Made by a program: the position numbers and the translations under genes. From NCBI RefSeq assembly GCF_964275005.1, contig NC_092700.1:20093015-20157014 (forward strand): a stretch of 64,000 nucleotides of DNA, read 5' to 3'. Positions 23,419 to 35,683 of the stretch are shown here, in pieces. This DNA is from Diadema setosum (taxonomy: Eukaryota > Echinodermata > Echinoidea > Diadematoida > Diadematidae). The notes under the pieces are model-generated. The model was not told the origin of the DNA. It did not search any database and worked only from the letters and a program-made list of their open reading frames with translations. Within the stretch, counting starts at the first letter, position 1, and each line of letters opens with the position of its first letter.

Positions 23419-24576
23419 TTCTTCGTTCTTATATTGCATGATATCAGAGGTTTACGTCGATAGAGAAGAAGCAATGCGAAATATACATTATGATATTTAC
23501 GGATGAGCAATGGTGGTCAGATAGTTTGATCCGATTTGTCGACTTAGAAACTGTCGCTCATATTTAGATTTGCAAATCCTGTGCAGATGGGGAGGGGTTA
23601 TCGGACGGTCGGAAGTTAATAATAATGTTCCAGTTACACCTACAGAGCCGATGATTCACTATAAGAGCATTGTTCGATTGGTATTCAATTTGTTTGTAGG
23701 GACGCATGTGTTCAAGTGTGTGTTCCAAAGCTGTAAAGACGAATTCATATTTTCGGAACAAATTCTGTTATTGTGAAGAAAAACAGGATGCGATTTAATG
23801 AAAGATAATTATGAGAGGCGAAACATCGATCGGAAAGTGGCGAGTGAAGTGTCTCGATATAGTAAAGATTATGTGCAAATGACGGGTACACCCTCTAGAA
23901 GGGGCAGGTCTTGGAATAGATGAAAGAAAAGTTTCAACACGCATTACTCCATATGACTGATCATTGAAAAGCTTTTAAAAATTGTATAATAGCCGCTTTA
24001 TCCATGTTATGCAACTGTCGATGCAATCTTTTGCCATCAGTTTCTCTACAGGACACCGCGTACGGTCATAAACACTGGCCATGCTGGCGAAGACCTTATT
24101 GTGGGGCCTCCTCTTCTTCGATGCTTATTCCCTTGAATGTCGCTAGCTATCACTTTTTGTAAACAATGTCATTCTTAAGAATTATTGTAAGTATAAATGT
24201 GGTTGCTGTTGATGACATTTCGCTTCAGAATAACACCAAATTGTCTCCAGGGTCCCGCGTCGGCACAGAAAGTGGAAGTAATATTTCGTTGTGGGTACAG
24301 TTTAAGATTATATAGGAACACTCCACCTGTAGCAGGAGGCTTGACCATAATGTTTTCCATTGTGATATTTGTTTCTTTTTATGCTTTCGTGGATATCAAC
24401 GTTGAAACTACGCATTTATGAACAAAATAGCGTGCTGAGAGCATTTTTTCCCCAAAGTGCTATATGAACTAAAGCAATGGAGATGATGACGTTGATGATA
24501 ATAATCATCTCATTATTTAGCATGTAGTTATGTAAATATTGTTATTATGAATGTTTTTCATTTTTATATAAAGATG

Positions 24577-24610
<34 letters not shown>

Positions 24611-25134
24611 CAATAATAATCATAATCAAATAATAACAATTGTATTATTATCATCATCATAGTCATTATAGTTGTTTATCATCATCATCGTCATCGTCGT
24701 CGTCATTAGTACTATCGTTATAATAATAATTATCATCATCATTATCAGTGCATCAGCAATAACAATTTGTATTAACATAGGTTAATCCCCTCCCCCTCCC
24801 CAACCATACACCAACTGCAGACAACCTGTTACATTTATACACCTAGGTCAGGGAAGATATCACGTTTTACCGTGACAGGAAAAAGGGATAATTTTGTGCC
24901 GGCCATCTCTGGTGTCATCTGAAATTATCCTCATACTTTAAACATCGAGTTATAACCTATCACAGCTTTTCTGAAATCTCAGCAAAGAAGTGTTGTTGAC
25001 ATGAGGTGAAAACAAACAATTCCATGATTTCTTGTAATATCAGTGTTAACGGCTCCATGACATTAATGCTCCTGCGACTCCAATTGCTCCCATGAAATAT
25101 CTGCACGATAAGCCAAATATAAATTCTACCCACA
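23419..25134. other. Intergenic DNA downstream of the coiled-coil gene
   Basis: The gene's 3' untranslated region probably occupies the first few hundred bases, but no clear AATAAA was found close to the stop. A triplet-rich AT tract (ATG/ATC/ATA) runs from about 24565 to 24765. No other gene was seen. Confidence 0.5.
24565..24765. repeat. Degenerate (GAT)n/(AAT)n/(ATC)n simple sequence
   Basis: Runs of gataat, aataat and tcatca triplets, with a partial inverted arrangement (gat-rich left, atc-rich right). Confidence 0.85.
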
Positions 25135-25204
25135 ATATAACCCTATGTCCTTATCCTAATCCTCACATCAAACTAAACCTAAAACCCTATTACAACCCTA
25201 ACGC

Positions 25205-25232
25205 CTAACCCTAACCCTAACCCTAACCCTAT
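25205..25232. repeat. Interstitial telomere-like (CCCTAA)n patch
   Basis: About four and a half perfect CCCTAA units. They are preceded by a degenerate stretch of similar words (cctaat, ctaaacc, aaaaccctat) from about 25135. This is the vertebrate/echinoderm-type telomere motif in an internal position. Confidence 0.85.
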
Positions 25233-25939
25233 AGATCCTTGTAGGAAATAAGACCGGAGCGATATTGTCGCAGGAGCAAATGTCGTGTAATCCTGGGTAA
25301 TACGTGTTGTACATGTACTTTAACAATCGTGAAACACGGACGGTTGTACTCCAATGAACCATATGAATAATGTTGTTTGACCTACATACATACAATGTGC
25401 GAGATTTTCTTATAATTTTGAGAACTCTTCACATCGAATGTAACCCTTTCAAATAACTCTGCGTGCTATGATAGAATTTGTGTCCAATTTAGGTGGGTAG
25501 ACTCTTGAAGAAGTCACGGAGAATTTTAACATGTTTACAGACAGCTTTCATTGTTTGTATCATAGCTTGACGCTGAGCATGTCCGGTATAAAGTCTCAGC
25601 GAAGCTTTTTGCGCGTGTCACTCTGCAATCCCTTAGTCTTATACTTTGGCACAACTTTTTGAATGAGTCAGTGCGAATCACAATTGCATTCACTGGACTC
25701 TCACATACGATTTCCTTTCCGACCTCCGACGAAAACAAAAAGAACAAAGGATGAAAGGTGAAATGAATATCTCTGTATAACGAATGTCTGTTATGCTTCC
25801 AAGTCGGTTCGTGATTGGCTTACTTTCAAAGGCAATCATTAACACGGACCAATCAGCGCGGTGTTTGTTTAATAGTGAGGCGTTTCTTCTTCCTTTCTCT
25901 CTTTCCAAGACCTCCTTTCATTTATCGATTTCTCTTTAT

Positions 25940-25974
25940 CTATTTATCTATCTATCTATCTATCTATCTATCTC
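25940..25974. repeat. (TCTA)n tetranucleotide repeat
   Basis: Short perfect TCTA array, the same unit as in the 20.1-20.4 kb arrays. Confidence 0.9.
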
Positions 25975-26669
25975 TTATTCAGTAACTTAAAATGAGTGTC
26001 TATGCACTTTGATCACAGGTTTATTTTGTTTCCTATGCAAATATTGTTTGAAAGAATTAATGTGGGCTTCTTTGTGAGTGAAATTTCTGCTCTGCGTGTG
26101 TGCACAACAGATTTGAGCTATGCCATATCGATGTCAACGTTAAAGCATTCGAGTTTGCAACTAGACTTTAAGTCATTTTTTTTTTAACTGCATTGAATAG
26201 ATGCTAAGTCGTATATACAGTGGTATGCCATTCTTTCATATCCGTTTTAACGAATTTCTTGTAGGCGATGTTTTCCGTGAGTCTAAGACCACTTTAACAG
26301 TGAATTTGGAACTGATACGATATTGTATTTTTTTTTTCACCGTTACGTTTATTTTTTATTTTTTGCCCAATAGATTATATACGACCTGACTGTGTAAATT
26401 ACATCCTTATCTGATTTTCCGATGTACATATGATACGGTTATTATATGATTAACTATTTGTTGAGATGAATTATTGTGGATGTATGGTATACTAAATCTA
26501 ACGTATAAATGACTTAATTGATTACTGAATACACTACGTTAAATGCAATTTACTTTGTTGTGTAAATAAATGAGAATGCTTTGTTCTATCCTCAATGATT
26601 ACGTGTTAAGTTGTTTGCTTCATTGAGTGTATATGAATTACACGCATGCATACGGCTATAGGGTGCACG

Positions 26670-27125
26670 TCACGAGCCCGACACACACGAGTCATGAGCC
26701 CACGAGTCACACAGCCCACGAGTCATACAGCCCACGAGTCATACAGCGCACGAGCTCAACACTCATAGGCAAATAAGGCTTATGAGTCCGACGATATAGG
26801 CGGACAAGGCAGACAAGGTCCACGAGTCCGACACTCATTACATCACGGGACTGTACAAAGTGTCGGTCACGTGGGTCATTATCACCTAATTGTTGGACAC
26901 GACCGTGGGCCTTTTTTGCCTATACGTGTAGTGTCGGACTCAGGGGCCTCTTTTCCTAGTCTCGAACTAGTGGGCTTTGGTAGCCTACTGTGAGTCGTAC
27001 CCATGGACCTTATTAATTGCCTATAGTGTCGAGCTCATGCATGGAATGTATGACTCACGAACATTTTTTTTTTTTCAATGTCGATCTCATGGGCCGTATG
27101 ACTCGTGGGTGTCTGGCTCTTGGGA
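26670..27125. mobile_element. Imperfect fold-back element with CACGAGTC repeats
   Basis: The left arm has several copies of a cacgagtcatacagcc-like unit (26683-26770) plus 'gagctcaacactcataggc'. The right arm holds their inverses: 'gcctatagtgtcgagctc' near 27020 and 'gtatgactcgtggg' near 27097. The inner region pairs 'ccacgagtccgacact' with 'agtgtcggactca'. It is non-coding. The architecture suggests a fold-back DNA element or a tandem repeat that was inverted and degraded. Confidence 0.7.
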
Positions 27126-27350
27126 TGTCCCCACGGCTACACATCACACATCACGGTGTCATGTACTGTCCTGTTTGAATCTGCATGCAATGTAAGATTT
27201 TGTGTCACTTACTGTCGTCCTATACGCCAAGGAGGTTATTTTCTGCCAACGTAATTGATTTATTTGTTTATTCTTTGCCTGTTTGCAAATTCCTTTTACT
27301 CAAAAAGTTACGAAAAGAATTTGAAGAAAATTTCATGAAAATTTGATAAT

Positions 27351-27356
27351 GACACA

Positions 27357-27428
<72 letters not shown>
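27351..27428. repeat. (CA)n microsatellite
   Basis: Nearly perfect CA dinucleotide tract of about 78 bp. Confidence 0.97.
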
Positions 27429-27430
<2 letters not shown>

Positions 27431-28900
27431 TTTGTTGAAAACTTTGGTCTGGTAGTGATCCTTAACACCGTCTGGATTCAGGTAGGTTTTTTTATTTTTT
27501 TTTTATTTTCGAAGGATTCTTTATCATTGGGAATTATTTCCATAAAATTCTGTTAATGGCTATTATAATGACAATGATATCAAATATGATTCCAAATGCG
27601 AAGGGTATTTGATGGTCGAGGAATCTATAGATAATGTAGATGATTATAAATGTGGATATGGCCATAACGTATAAGGTGGAAATCACACTGTATAACTAGA
27701 TAAAAAATGAGCTGCTTAGGCGGTCCCCGGGAGGTCTGAGCCTTCTAAATGCTTTTCTAGTTACGTATGTATCTATTGTGTAGCATAACTACACCCTTTA
27801 GAAAAAAAACAACAAAAACGCTGCAGTCATTAAAGCAGAGAAAACTGGAAAATAAGATTATTACCATTTAAAGATAAGAAGTATGGACATTCTATAATCA
27901 AAGGTTTAAGAGGGATCTTGACTACTTCCTTCCTGAAATTAACTTTAATCTAAAATACTATGAAGTCGAAATTTTTCGGTTTTCTATAAAGGCATTTCAC
28001 GTTTCTCTTTTTAATCAATCTACTTGCGTTGGTAGGTGTGTAGTCGGCTTCACGCTTGACTGGACTGAAATTTTGACGTTCGCTTTCTCAAAAGAAATCA
28101 ATCAATTTCCTTATGGTCATTGTTCACATTTGACTTTATCTGTATCTCTATGATCTTTTCATTTGTCCGTCTGTTTGTCTATCTATCTATCATTCTATCT
28201 ATTTATCTTTAGACAGATGAATAAAACGACAGATAGAATGATGCAAATGTCGTTTATACGCTTATATCTATAAAGCAGAGTATAATGGTTTTTATATTAT
28301 GTGCTCAGTATGATTATTACGATAAATGTAAACAAAATGCAACGGTCCTTTTCCTGCTCTTTTTTCTTTTAGAGTTGGCCTGGGGGTGGGGTGGGGGTTG
28401 GGAATATGGGACCACTACCCCCTCCCCCATCCCCATCTCCCAACCGTCCTTACAGCTGCAACACTGGCTTACCACGTGTCTTCCTTAGCTATGTTCTCAG
28501 CTCGACACTCGACCAAAAGATAACGTTTGACGGCATAAATTCAAATTAATGTGGAGCAATATCTAGAAATGATTAAATTTGAAAGATAGCAGCAGCAGCA
28601 TCCTCGTCATTTTCTATCTCACAGGCTTTATCTTATATTCAGCATGCAATGCAACCTATTTCCCTGACTCGTTTTTATAATGATATTTATATATATACGA
28701 AGACGGAAAATGCGAGTAAGTATAAGTGCGCCCTCTGTGTGAAAAATAACGAACAGGTGCCATTAGTGCTCTCCAACGTTGATGTATCCCGGTTGGCTAT
28801 TCCAAACCATGGACTAATTTATGGCCGAACCAAACCAAACCATGGCCAAACCAAGACAGTGATTTCTCATAAAAATGACCGCACCACAATGGTGATTACT
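27429..28900. other. No gene recognised
   Basis: AT-rich non-coding sequence with a short TCTA/TCAT patch near 28175-28205 and a G-rich then C-rich pair near 28380-28445. No exon or element boundary found. Confidence 0.5.
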
Positions 28901-28904
28901 AATA

Positions 28905-29044
28905 CTACTACTAACACTACTATACTACTAGCTACTACTACTACTACTACTACTACTAATACTACTATACTACTAGCTACTACTACTACTACTACCACTA
29001 CTACTACTTCTACTACTACAACTACCACTACTACTACTACTACA

Positions 29045-29096
<52 letters not shown>

Positions 29097-29160
29097 ATAA
29101 TAATAATAATAATAATAATAATGATAATAATAATGATGATGATAATAATAATAATGATAA
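28905..29160. repeat. (ACT)n then (AAT)n trinucleotide arrays
   Basis: ACT triplets (with one locally repeated 'aatactactatactactagc' block) switch at about 29095 to AAT triplets and then GAT variants. It encodes artefactual poly-Thr/Asn on + and poly-Ser/Ile on -. Confidence 0.95.
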
Positions 29161-29252
29161 ACCTCCTAGCTACTACTATGATATCTAAAGACAGCATAAA
29201 GTGGTAAAGCTTCACAATGTGCTTTCTAAAAATCCCCCTAAAAAAACAAAAA

Positions 29253-29284
<32 letters not shown>

Positions 29285-30655
29285 AAGTAGAATCCATGTT
29301 ATCCCTTGCAGGGTAATCCATCCTTTTTGCCATAACCCAAGAAGGTAATCCCCTACGATACAATAGAGAACAATTATTGATAATACAATGTCGGGTAAGA
29401 AACCTGACAATAGTAGAGGCGTAATCCCACCTGCCCCTTTGACTGCAGCTGCTTCATTCATTCCAGTGTCATTCGCTCATGAGAAAAGGAGAAGATTCTA
29501 ATAAGTGTTCGATAAAAGCGGATTGCCAGGAAGTGAAAATGATGGATTTGCACGGAAAATAACTCATTCTATCTATTGAAGGAAGATGTGGAGAAGACTC
29601 TCGTGAAAGGTATCCAAGAAACCAAAGAAACAGAGAGAAAAGCAATGCACGCATTAGCCGTATTATGTACCTTGGAACGAAGTCCCAAGTGCTGCTGCAC
29701 TGCCCACGATCTGCATTCTGATCTATTTGGCAAGAAAGCAATGTCGCCCCCTATTGTCGATGATGCCTGCTTGCAATATCATGAATATACAACTATTAAT
29801 TTTTGTAGATGTCGTTCTGTAGAACTCCTCTGGCAGTATATACAGCTAGAAAATATTTCACCATTCTAACAACGTCAGCGCCAGAAAAACATGCACAAAA
29901 CGAAACAAAATACCTTAGAGGATTTTATTAAATTTCAGTTCCAATGTAATTACATTTTTTCAGCAACTATAAAGTACAGTATTGTATGTGGTTTGCCTGT
30001 CCGTTTGTTGTTGTTTTAAAGTTACTGCAGGTGAAATATTGTAATTGTTTCATTTCAGAAATTGTCTAAAAACACTACAGCATTCAAAATTAAAAGATTT
30101 TGTGAGAATTATGACCATTTGAAAATTTCTGTTGGACCATCAATATGGAAAATGATATAATAGAGCATTACAAAATCTTTCTTAATTTTTGAATCCCTGC
30201 AGACCCATATAAATCATATAAATTCATCATTTTTTTTTTGAACAATTAGAAGCCATCGGGAACTCATAGTTGACCTATATGATAAAAGATAAAATAATGC
30301 TTCATGTGAACATACGAACGGCGCATGTGACAATCAAGATAATAATTTACAACGGAGCAAGTGAGTGTAAACGCAAAGAGCACAAAGGCGCTGGATCAAC
30401 AGCAAAGTAACGAGATATCGATACTGAATGATTTCGAAGAAAAAGATGAAAATATTAAAGATAAAAGATAACAGGGATCAGTGCTTCCCCAAACACCGCG
30501 CGGGGATTGAAAACGAAGATATCTAATATTCCTATTATAGGCCCTACAGGAATAACACGATCGTCGCTGTTGTCTACATTCAGCAACTAACGAAGATTTT
30601 TTTTTCCAGTTGTCAGGTACAACTATGGAAAGGTGTCTCTTTCCATCCTCATGGT
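29161..30655. other. No gene recognised
   Basis: Contains an A/AAAC-rich run at 29240-29282 and an AT-rich segment (30060-30240) with inverted words aaaattaaaagattttgtg and acaaaatctttcttaatttt, perhaps a decayed hairpin element. The open frames at 29469-29741 (-) and 29576-29869 (+) overlap and neither looks like a known protein. Confidence 0.5.
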
Positions 30656-30665
30656 ATCTATCCCG

Positions 30666-30748
30666 GTTTGTTTGTTTGTTTGTTTGTTTGTTTGTTTTGT
30701 TTGTTTGTTTGTTTGTTTGTTTGTTTGTTTTGTTTTTTTTTTTTTTTA
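30666..30748. repeat. (TTTG)n tetranucleotide repeat and T run
   Basis: TTTG units with one phase slip, ending in a T homopolymer. Confidence 0.95.
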
Positions 30749-31301
30749 CCAAGCCTTCAGTACAGAGGTGTAATGCCTACATAGCTGTTTCCAGTTGGCC
30801 CTTCCATTTCCCCTATCAACTGTATAACTTTCTTTGCAGTACGCATAGTAGAATGACTATAAACAACACTGATAAGTTTGAGACTCCTATATCAGTCTGG
30901 TAAACTCTAGTATAGAGGTGGGAGTTCCGAAAAGCGCCATGACTGTGAAAAATGCACAGCGCGTCACATGACTCCCTCGTGGATACGTTGCGCTCCACAG
31001 AAACCGTGACGGATCTCCTCCTTCCTGTGCAGCTACGACCTACAAAAAATGTAGGCCTTTCCAGCAGGAGCTCCATGAGGACGACCCTTGATCATCCCAG
31101 GTCATGGGCGTCACTTGAGAATCTTCCATGCATCTATCTACCCGCGTGAGCTCTATACCACACGTGTTCGTCGGACAATGGACGGGATCAATTTAATCTC
31201 TTGGCGCGCCCCTCCCCCCCCCCTCCCCCCCCCCCCCCGGTGGCAGCGATTTGACACACAATTTGTACATACACATGGTAGCAATCACACAGTCACACGT
31301 T

Positions 31302-31302
<1 letters not shown>

Positions 31303-31345
<43 letters not shown>

Positions 31346-31354
31346 TACACACAC
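31303..31354. repeat. (CA)n microsatellite, left of LINE fragment
   Basis: CA tract immediately left of the 3' end of the LINE fragment. It is mirrored by a second CA tract at 32517-32558 on the other side in the same orientation. Confidence 0.93.
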
Positions 31355-32516
31355 TTTTTTTTTCAATGATATTTTATTGATTTCATTCAAATTAATCATA
31401 AATCAACCCATTCTGGGTGTAACATGAACATAAGAACGGTACAAATGCCATTCAAAAGACAAATCCATTACCAACTTATACTGCCTATCATCTCCCTTCA
31501 AACATAACAACTCGATTATAAATCAATCCTATTAACTGACCATTTCTTCACGAGAAAGTATTGACATGTACAAAAAAAAATGTATATATATATATATATA
31601 TGTATCTTTGACTATGGTATACTTATACTGCCAATCATCTCTCTTCAACATAACAACTCGACTATAAATCGAGTATGTAAGGGTATATATATACAAGGGT
31701 ATATACATAAAAAAGCAACAAAAATACGTTATACAAACTAGAATGAAATCATTTCATTGAAATCAAATCCCCATCCCCCACCAACCCCGATGCACTCAAA
31801 CCTATCCCACACCCCCACCACAACCCCAAACACATACATCCACAACCACCACACACATACACCCCAAACACCAACACACATACACACCAACACCAAAAAC
31901 GCACATACACACATACACCCCACACACAAAACACACCCGAAGCGATACCACCTTCCTTCCTAATAAAAACAACTTCCAAATTCAGAAACATTTTCCCATT
32001 TCAGCAAATGTAGTCCCAACTTATTTCTTTTTATAGCAATTTCTTTTTCTTCATCCCGAAAACTTATTATTCTTTTACAAATTTCCTCCAAAGTAGGAAT
32101 TTTTCCCTCCGACCTAGATCTAAAAATGATATATTTCAAAATAAAAATTATTGTATTATAAAATTTTACTTTTGGATACCTTCCCGTAACACCAAAATGA
32201 ACGTCTCTCCACTCTATATTTCGAATCTATCACTTCCTGCCACAAATTCTTAACATACACACAATCCCAAAATAAATGTTTATATGTTTCCACCGATTGC
32301 TCACAAAAAGAACACCGGTTATTTGCAACGAAACCAAACTCAAAAAGATTTTCCTTTGTATAAACAACTCCATGTAATAATTTATACTGAAATTCCCTAA
32401 GTTTTGTTAGAAGTGTTGTCATTCTTGGTCTTAAAAATATATGTGTAATTTCCTTTTTCGAAAACAAATAATCACTTTGGCCATCTTTCATTCGTAAAAC
32501 ATACAATTGCTGTAAA
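31355..32516 (-). mobile_element. 5'-truncated L1/Tx1-like LINE fragment (3' terminal part)
   Basis: On the minus strand the coding tail of ORF2 (about 32516-31960) is followed by a CACA/GTGT-biased 3' untranslated region and then an AATAAAATATCATTG sequence with a T run (A run on the element strand) at about 31355-31375. The 5' end coincides with a CA tract. Only the C-terminal end of the polymerase protein survives, with no endonuclease or catalytic reverse transcriptase motifs. Confidence 0.7.
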
Positions 32517-32519
32517 CAC
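31960..32519 (-). pseudogene. LINE ORF2 C-terminal zinc-knuckle (zf-RVT-like) fragment, frameshifted
   Basis: The minus-strand frame starts in the CA tract and reads through LREFQYKLLHGVVYTKENLF, then a C-x2-C-x6-H-x4-C zinc-knuckle-like pattern (NNRCSFCEQSVETYKHLFWDC), characteristic of the zf-RVT region after the reverse transcriptase of L1/Tx1-type LINEs. At about 32158 the frame meets a TAA. Protein-like sequence resumes one frame over (NTIIFILKYIIF, later HLLKWENVSEFGSCFY) and stops at 31960-31962. It is a decayed retrotransposon remnant with no cellular role inferred. Confidence 0.75.
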
Positions 32520-32525
32520 ACACAC

Positions 32526-32558
<33 letters not shown>
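32517..32558. repeat. (CA)n microsatellite, right of LINE fragment
   Basis: CA tract with a GC interruption abutting the truncated 5' end of the LINE fragment. Together with 31303-31354 it suggests that one CA array was split by insertion. Confidence 0.93.
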
Positions 32559-32561
<3 letters not shown>

Positions 32562-33544
32562 CAACGCAACCCTCCTTTATGATTGTCGGCGTTATGTTAC
32601 GTTGTTCCTGGCAATGCATTTGCTGATAATTGCAATCTACAATGTTATGGAAACCACAATCTCAATAAATGCACAATAATCAGGAATGGGAAATGATGAT
32701 AACGGAGAAAGCAGGACAAAGTAATGATAGGAACGAAAGTCGACTATTTTTTTTTAGGTGACTTTGATAAAGAAACTTAGGTCTAGCAGACTACCAGTGA
32801 ATAGATGAAAGACATTGAAACCATACCCAAAGAGACAAATGTCACAATAAAGATGATTTACAGTGAATGTCACCACCAAACAGTGATTGCATCATAATGC
32901 TATAGACAAGGAAACATGAACCATTCTATCACTGGAATCCCCTGTTTCATTCTTTGTCGTCCGACAGTTAAAGGCATAATCTACCATTTGCAGATGAAAC
33001 CAAAACCCAGCATTAGTGCTTCAAAATAGTTCTGAAATGTGAGTTAGGGATAAAAACAACCAATGTAAAATTTTGAACCAGGCTAATCGATGTAAAGTAT
33101 TGCTAGATATACAAAATGTGAACAATAGATATGATAAAAATTTTTCCAGACTAAACCGTCTACAGTTATGGTTTAATGAGAATAATAGTGATATCTCTTT
33201 ATATTCTAGGCTTTATTGCAAAAGATTTATATGCTTGGCTGTTTTGTGATACAACTGACCTACACATAATATGCATCAAAAGTGATATCTTGAACATTTT
33301 CAAAATCACTGCTCCCAAAGGTAAACAGGAACTTTAAATTCAATGCGTTTTTATTTAATTTTCGCTTCGAAACAATGTACATGGATAAGACAAGCGTCAA
33401 AATAATGATACCCCTTTTTTTTTATAACATCACACGATCAGTAAAAATGTATGATTGTTTTATTAAAGATTTGATAGAAATGAAAATTGATTACTGAAGA
33501 CGACTTCCATTATTGAAGACGTCTCGAATTGGAAATAATTTTTT
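32559..33544. other. No gene; possible decayed MITE around 32960-33310
   Basis: The segment starts near 'ttaaaggcataatctaccat', which resembles the TTAAAGG-type ends of the MITEs just to the right, but I could not find a matching right terminus. The rest is AT-rich and non-coding. Confidence 0.35.
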
Positions 33545-33780
33545 TTTGGAGGTCATTAGAAATCACTTGTATGGTAGGCCTATATTAAAGAGCATAATCA
33601 TTATTATAAGAATTTTTTTTTTCTGATGAAAACCGGTTCTGAAATAGGCGCTTTGTTTTCGACATACAAACTCAGCCATTTCAAAGCTAGTATTTTCATC
33701 AAATAAAATTTGAATTCCTCATCAAAAATTAATCATCCTCTTTCATATTCCAAAAGAAGTTTCTCATCATCTAAAAAAGA
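33545..33780. mobile_element. Partial MITE copy of the TTAA/AGGGATG family
   Basis: Shares with 34179-34570 and 41826-42110 the words 'ggttctgaaat', 'cagccatttcaaa', 'tttcatcaaataaaatttga', 'attcctc' and 'attaaagagcat'. It lacks clean ends. Confidence 0.55.
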
Positions 33781-34178
33781 AAAGAAAAAAAAAGAAATAG
33801 AATAAAAACATAATGAAATTAAATTAAATTAGATTTTAAAAAAAGTGTTTGAAACCGGAAGTTCCATGGCAACCAAAATTATACCACCTCTGAAATAAGT
33901 CTGTTTGATACAGTGTAATAGATAACTATAGCCAGGGTGTTTTTTCTGCAACTGTAACATGGATACAAGGGACGCCATTTTCCTTTGGGAAGATTTTTAT
34001 GACGCCCGTCACTCAGTCTCTGATGACTTTTTATATGAAAAATACATCTTTGTATACTGCGGCAACTGCATGTTCGACCATTTTCTATCTCAAAAAAAAA
34101 ATAAAAATAAGGGAGAGGGGGAGAGATCTGAGGAGTGTGTAGAAAAGGATTGCTTGAGGTCAATGCATAGGACTTTAA

Positions 34179-34570
34179 AGGGATGATGTGAAGTTTTGGC
34201 TGAGATGGGGCTTCAGGTTTCCAACTTTTTATGAGATAATGAGAAACCTCCAATGAAATATGAAAGAGCATGCGATTTATCTTAAGAGGAATTTAAAATC
34301 GGTTTTGAAATGGCTGAGACATCGAGAGACAATTTTAAGTCCTATCATAAAAAGTGGCAGACATCTGATATTAATACCCCAGTGTTTCACTTTGATTTTT
34401 GGATATCAGCCGATTCAAAATCGATTTTCATCGAAAAAAAATTTGAAATCCTCTTAGAATATTGTATGCTCTTTAATATTTCACTTGTGCATGGTTTCCA
34501 ATTATCTCGCCAAAAGTTAAAATCTGAATAACCACCTCAACCAAATTAAAATTATAGGCCTACCATCCCT
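34179..34570. mobile_element. 392-bp palindromic MITE flanked by TTAA
   Basis: The ends AGGGATGAT and its inverse (accATCCCT) are flanked on both sides by TTAA (34175-34178 and 34571-34574). The two halves pair along most of their length: tgagatggggcttcaggttt on the left against the inverse of aaatctgaataaccacctca on the right, then gaaacc..gagcatgc against gcatgctcttt..ggtttc. A TTAA target duplication is the hallmark of piggyBac- or Kolobok-type transposition. No coding sequence is present. Confidence 0.8.
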
Positions 34571-34726
34571 TTAACTGTTCATGAGGACCATCTCTTCTCT
34601 TTAACAACAATAAGATCAACAATAACAATAACAATGAGTTAATCAAAACCATCTTTGGTCAAAACGTTTTAACTCCAGGATTATGAAGATCATGCTTTCT
34701 CCTTTCTTTTTATCTCATTTTCTTAA

Positions 34727-35215
34727 AGGGGGAATCCATGGCCAGTGAAAAGTCAGTGTGAAAAAAAGACTAAAATATAGCAATCCTTGCACAGCAGTGA
34801 TTTTTTTTTTCAAAATTGGATGAAAACTAAGGAAGTTAGAAAATTGTGGAGTTTCCCTAATTCTTTGCATAACGGTTTAAACAGTAGGCCTAAGCTAATG
34901 AGTGAGGTACTGATGTCATCCCCTCACAATTTTCCATAGGCCTACAGTTTGTAGGCCTACACACACACACACACACATACACACACACATAAATAGGCCC
35001 CTATGTATAGGCCCTATAATATATATTTTTTCCTTTTTTTTAGTTTCAGATTTAGTTTTTTAGTTTTTAATACAATGACTGTACGGCAATGCGAGGGGAT
35101 GACATCATCAGCTATAATAGGCCTGTAGCTTACTCGTTCATATTCATGTTCTGGTTTCGCAAAAATTAGTGAAACTTCAAAATTTCATAACTTTCCTAAT
35201 GTTTAATTGACCTGT
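34727..35215. mobile_element. Imperfect palindromic MITE, 'gatgtcatcccctc' arms
   Basis: Begins after 'ttaaagggggaatcc'. gatgtcatcccctcacaattt (about 34912) is mirrored by gcgaggggatgacatc (about 35091), and 'gaaaattgtggagtttccct' near 34840 by 'gtgaaacttcaaaatttc' near 35170. A CA tract (34960-34990) and a tagtttt repeat lie at the centre. The right terminus is unclear. Confidence 0.6.
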
Positions 35216-35683
35216 TATTTTGTTTGTTTGTTTGTTTATCCTCACAGATTTAAGATTACTAACAATCTTGATTATGTCATTATTATTTTGATGGAGTATG
35301 AGCCAGGAGAGATGCAATGAGGTATTACCATAAACGCGTTCTTTCTATGTGTGCTTGATGTCAAACCATCATAGACCTGTAACAACCGCGTTACGGGTTG
35401 TATAGGCCTACTACGAGTATTAGGCCCGTAATAGTTCAGACATTCAAGCGTGACAAAATTGTGGCTGAATATCTATCCAGCGAATTACAATAGGAAAATT
35501 GCTGCAAACGTAACATAAAATGTTTCTGGCTTACACTATTCACTTAGAATGAAGAAAAAAAAAAAAAACCTAAACAGCTAGACACACCGGCAACACACAC
35601 ACTATACGCTGCATAGGCCTACTAACAGTACTACATGTACTCTGTGCGAACTATTCTAAATATCAAAGATCGTGCATGGGTAG
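35216..35683. other. No gene recognised
   Basis: Non-coding. Includes a (TTTG)n run at 35220-35238 and an A run near 35554. Confidence 0.5.

Noticed and set aside
23061..23510. 149-codon minus-strand frame
   Set aside because: Antisense shadow of the coiled-coil coding exon; low-complexity Ser/Arg composition.
28649..29461. Thr/Asn-rich (+) and Ser/Ile-rich (-) open frames
   Set aside because: Direct translation of ACT and AAT trinucleotide arrays.
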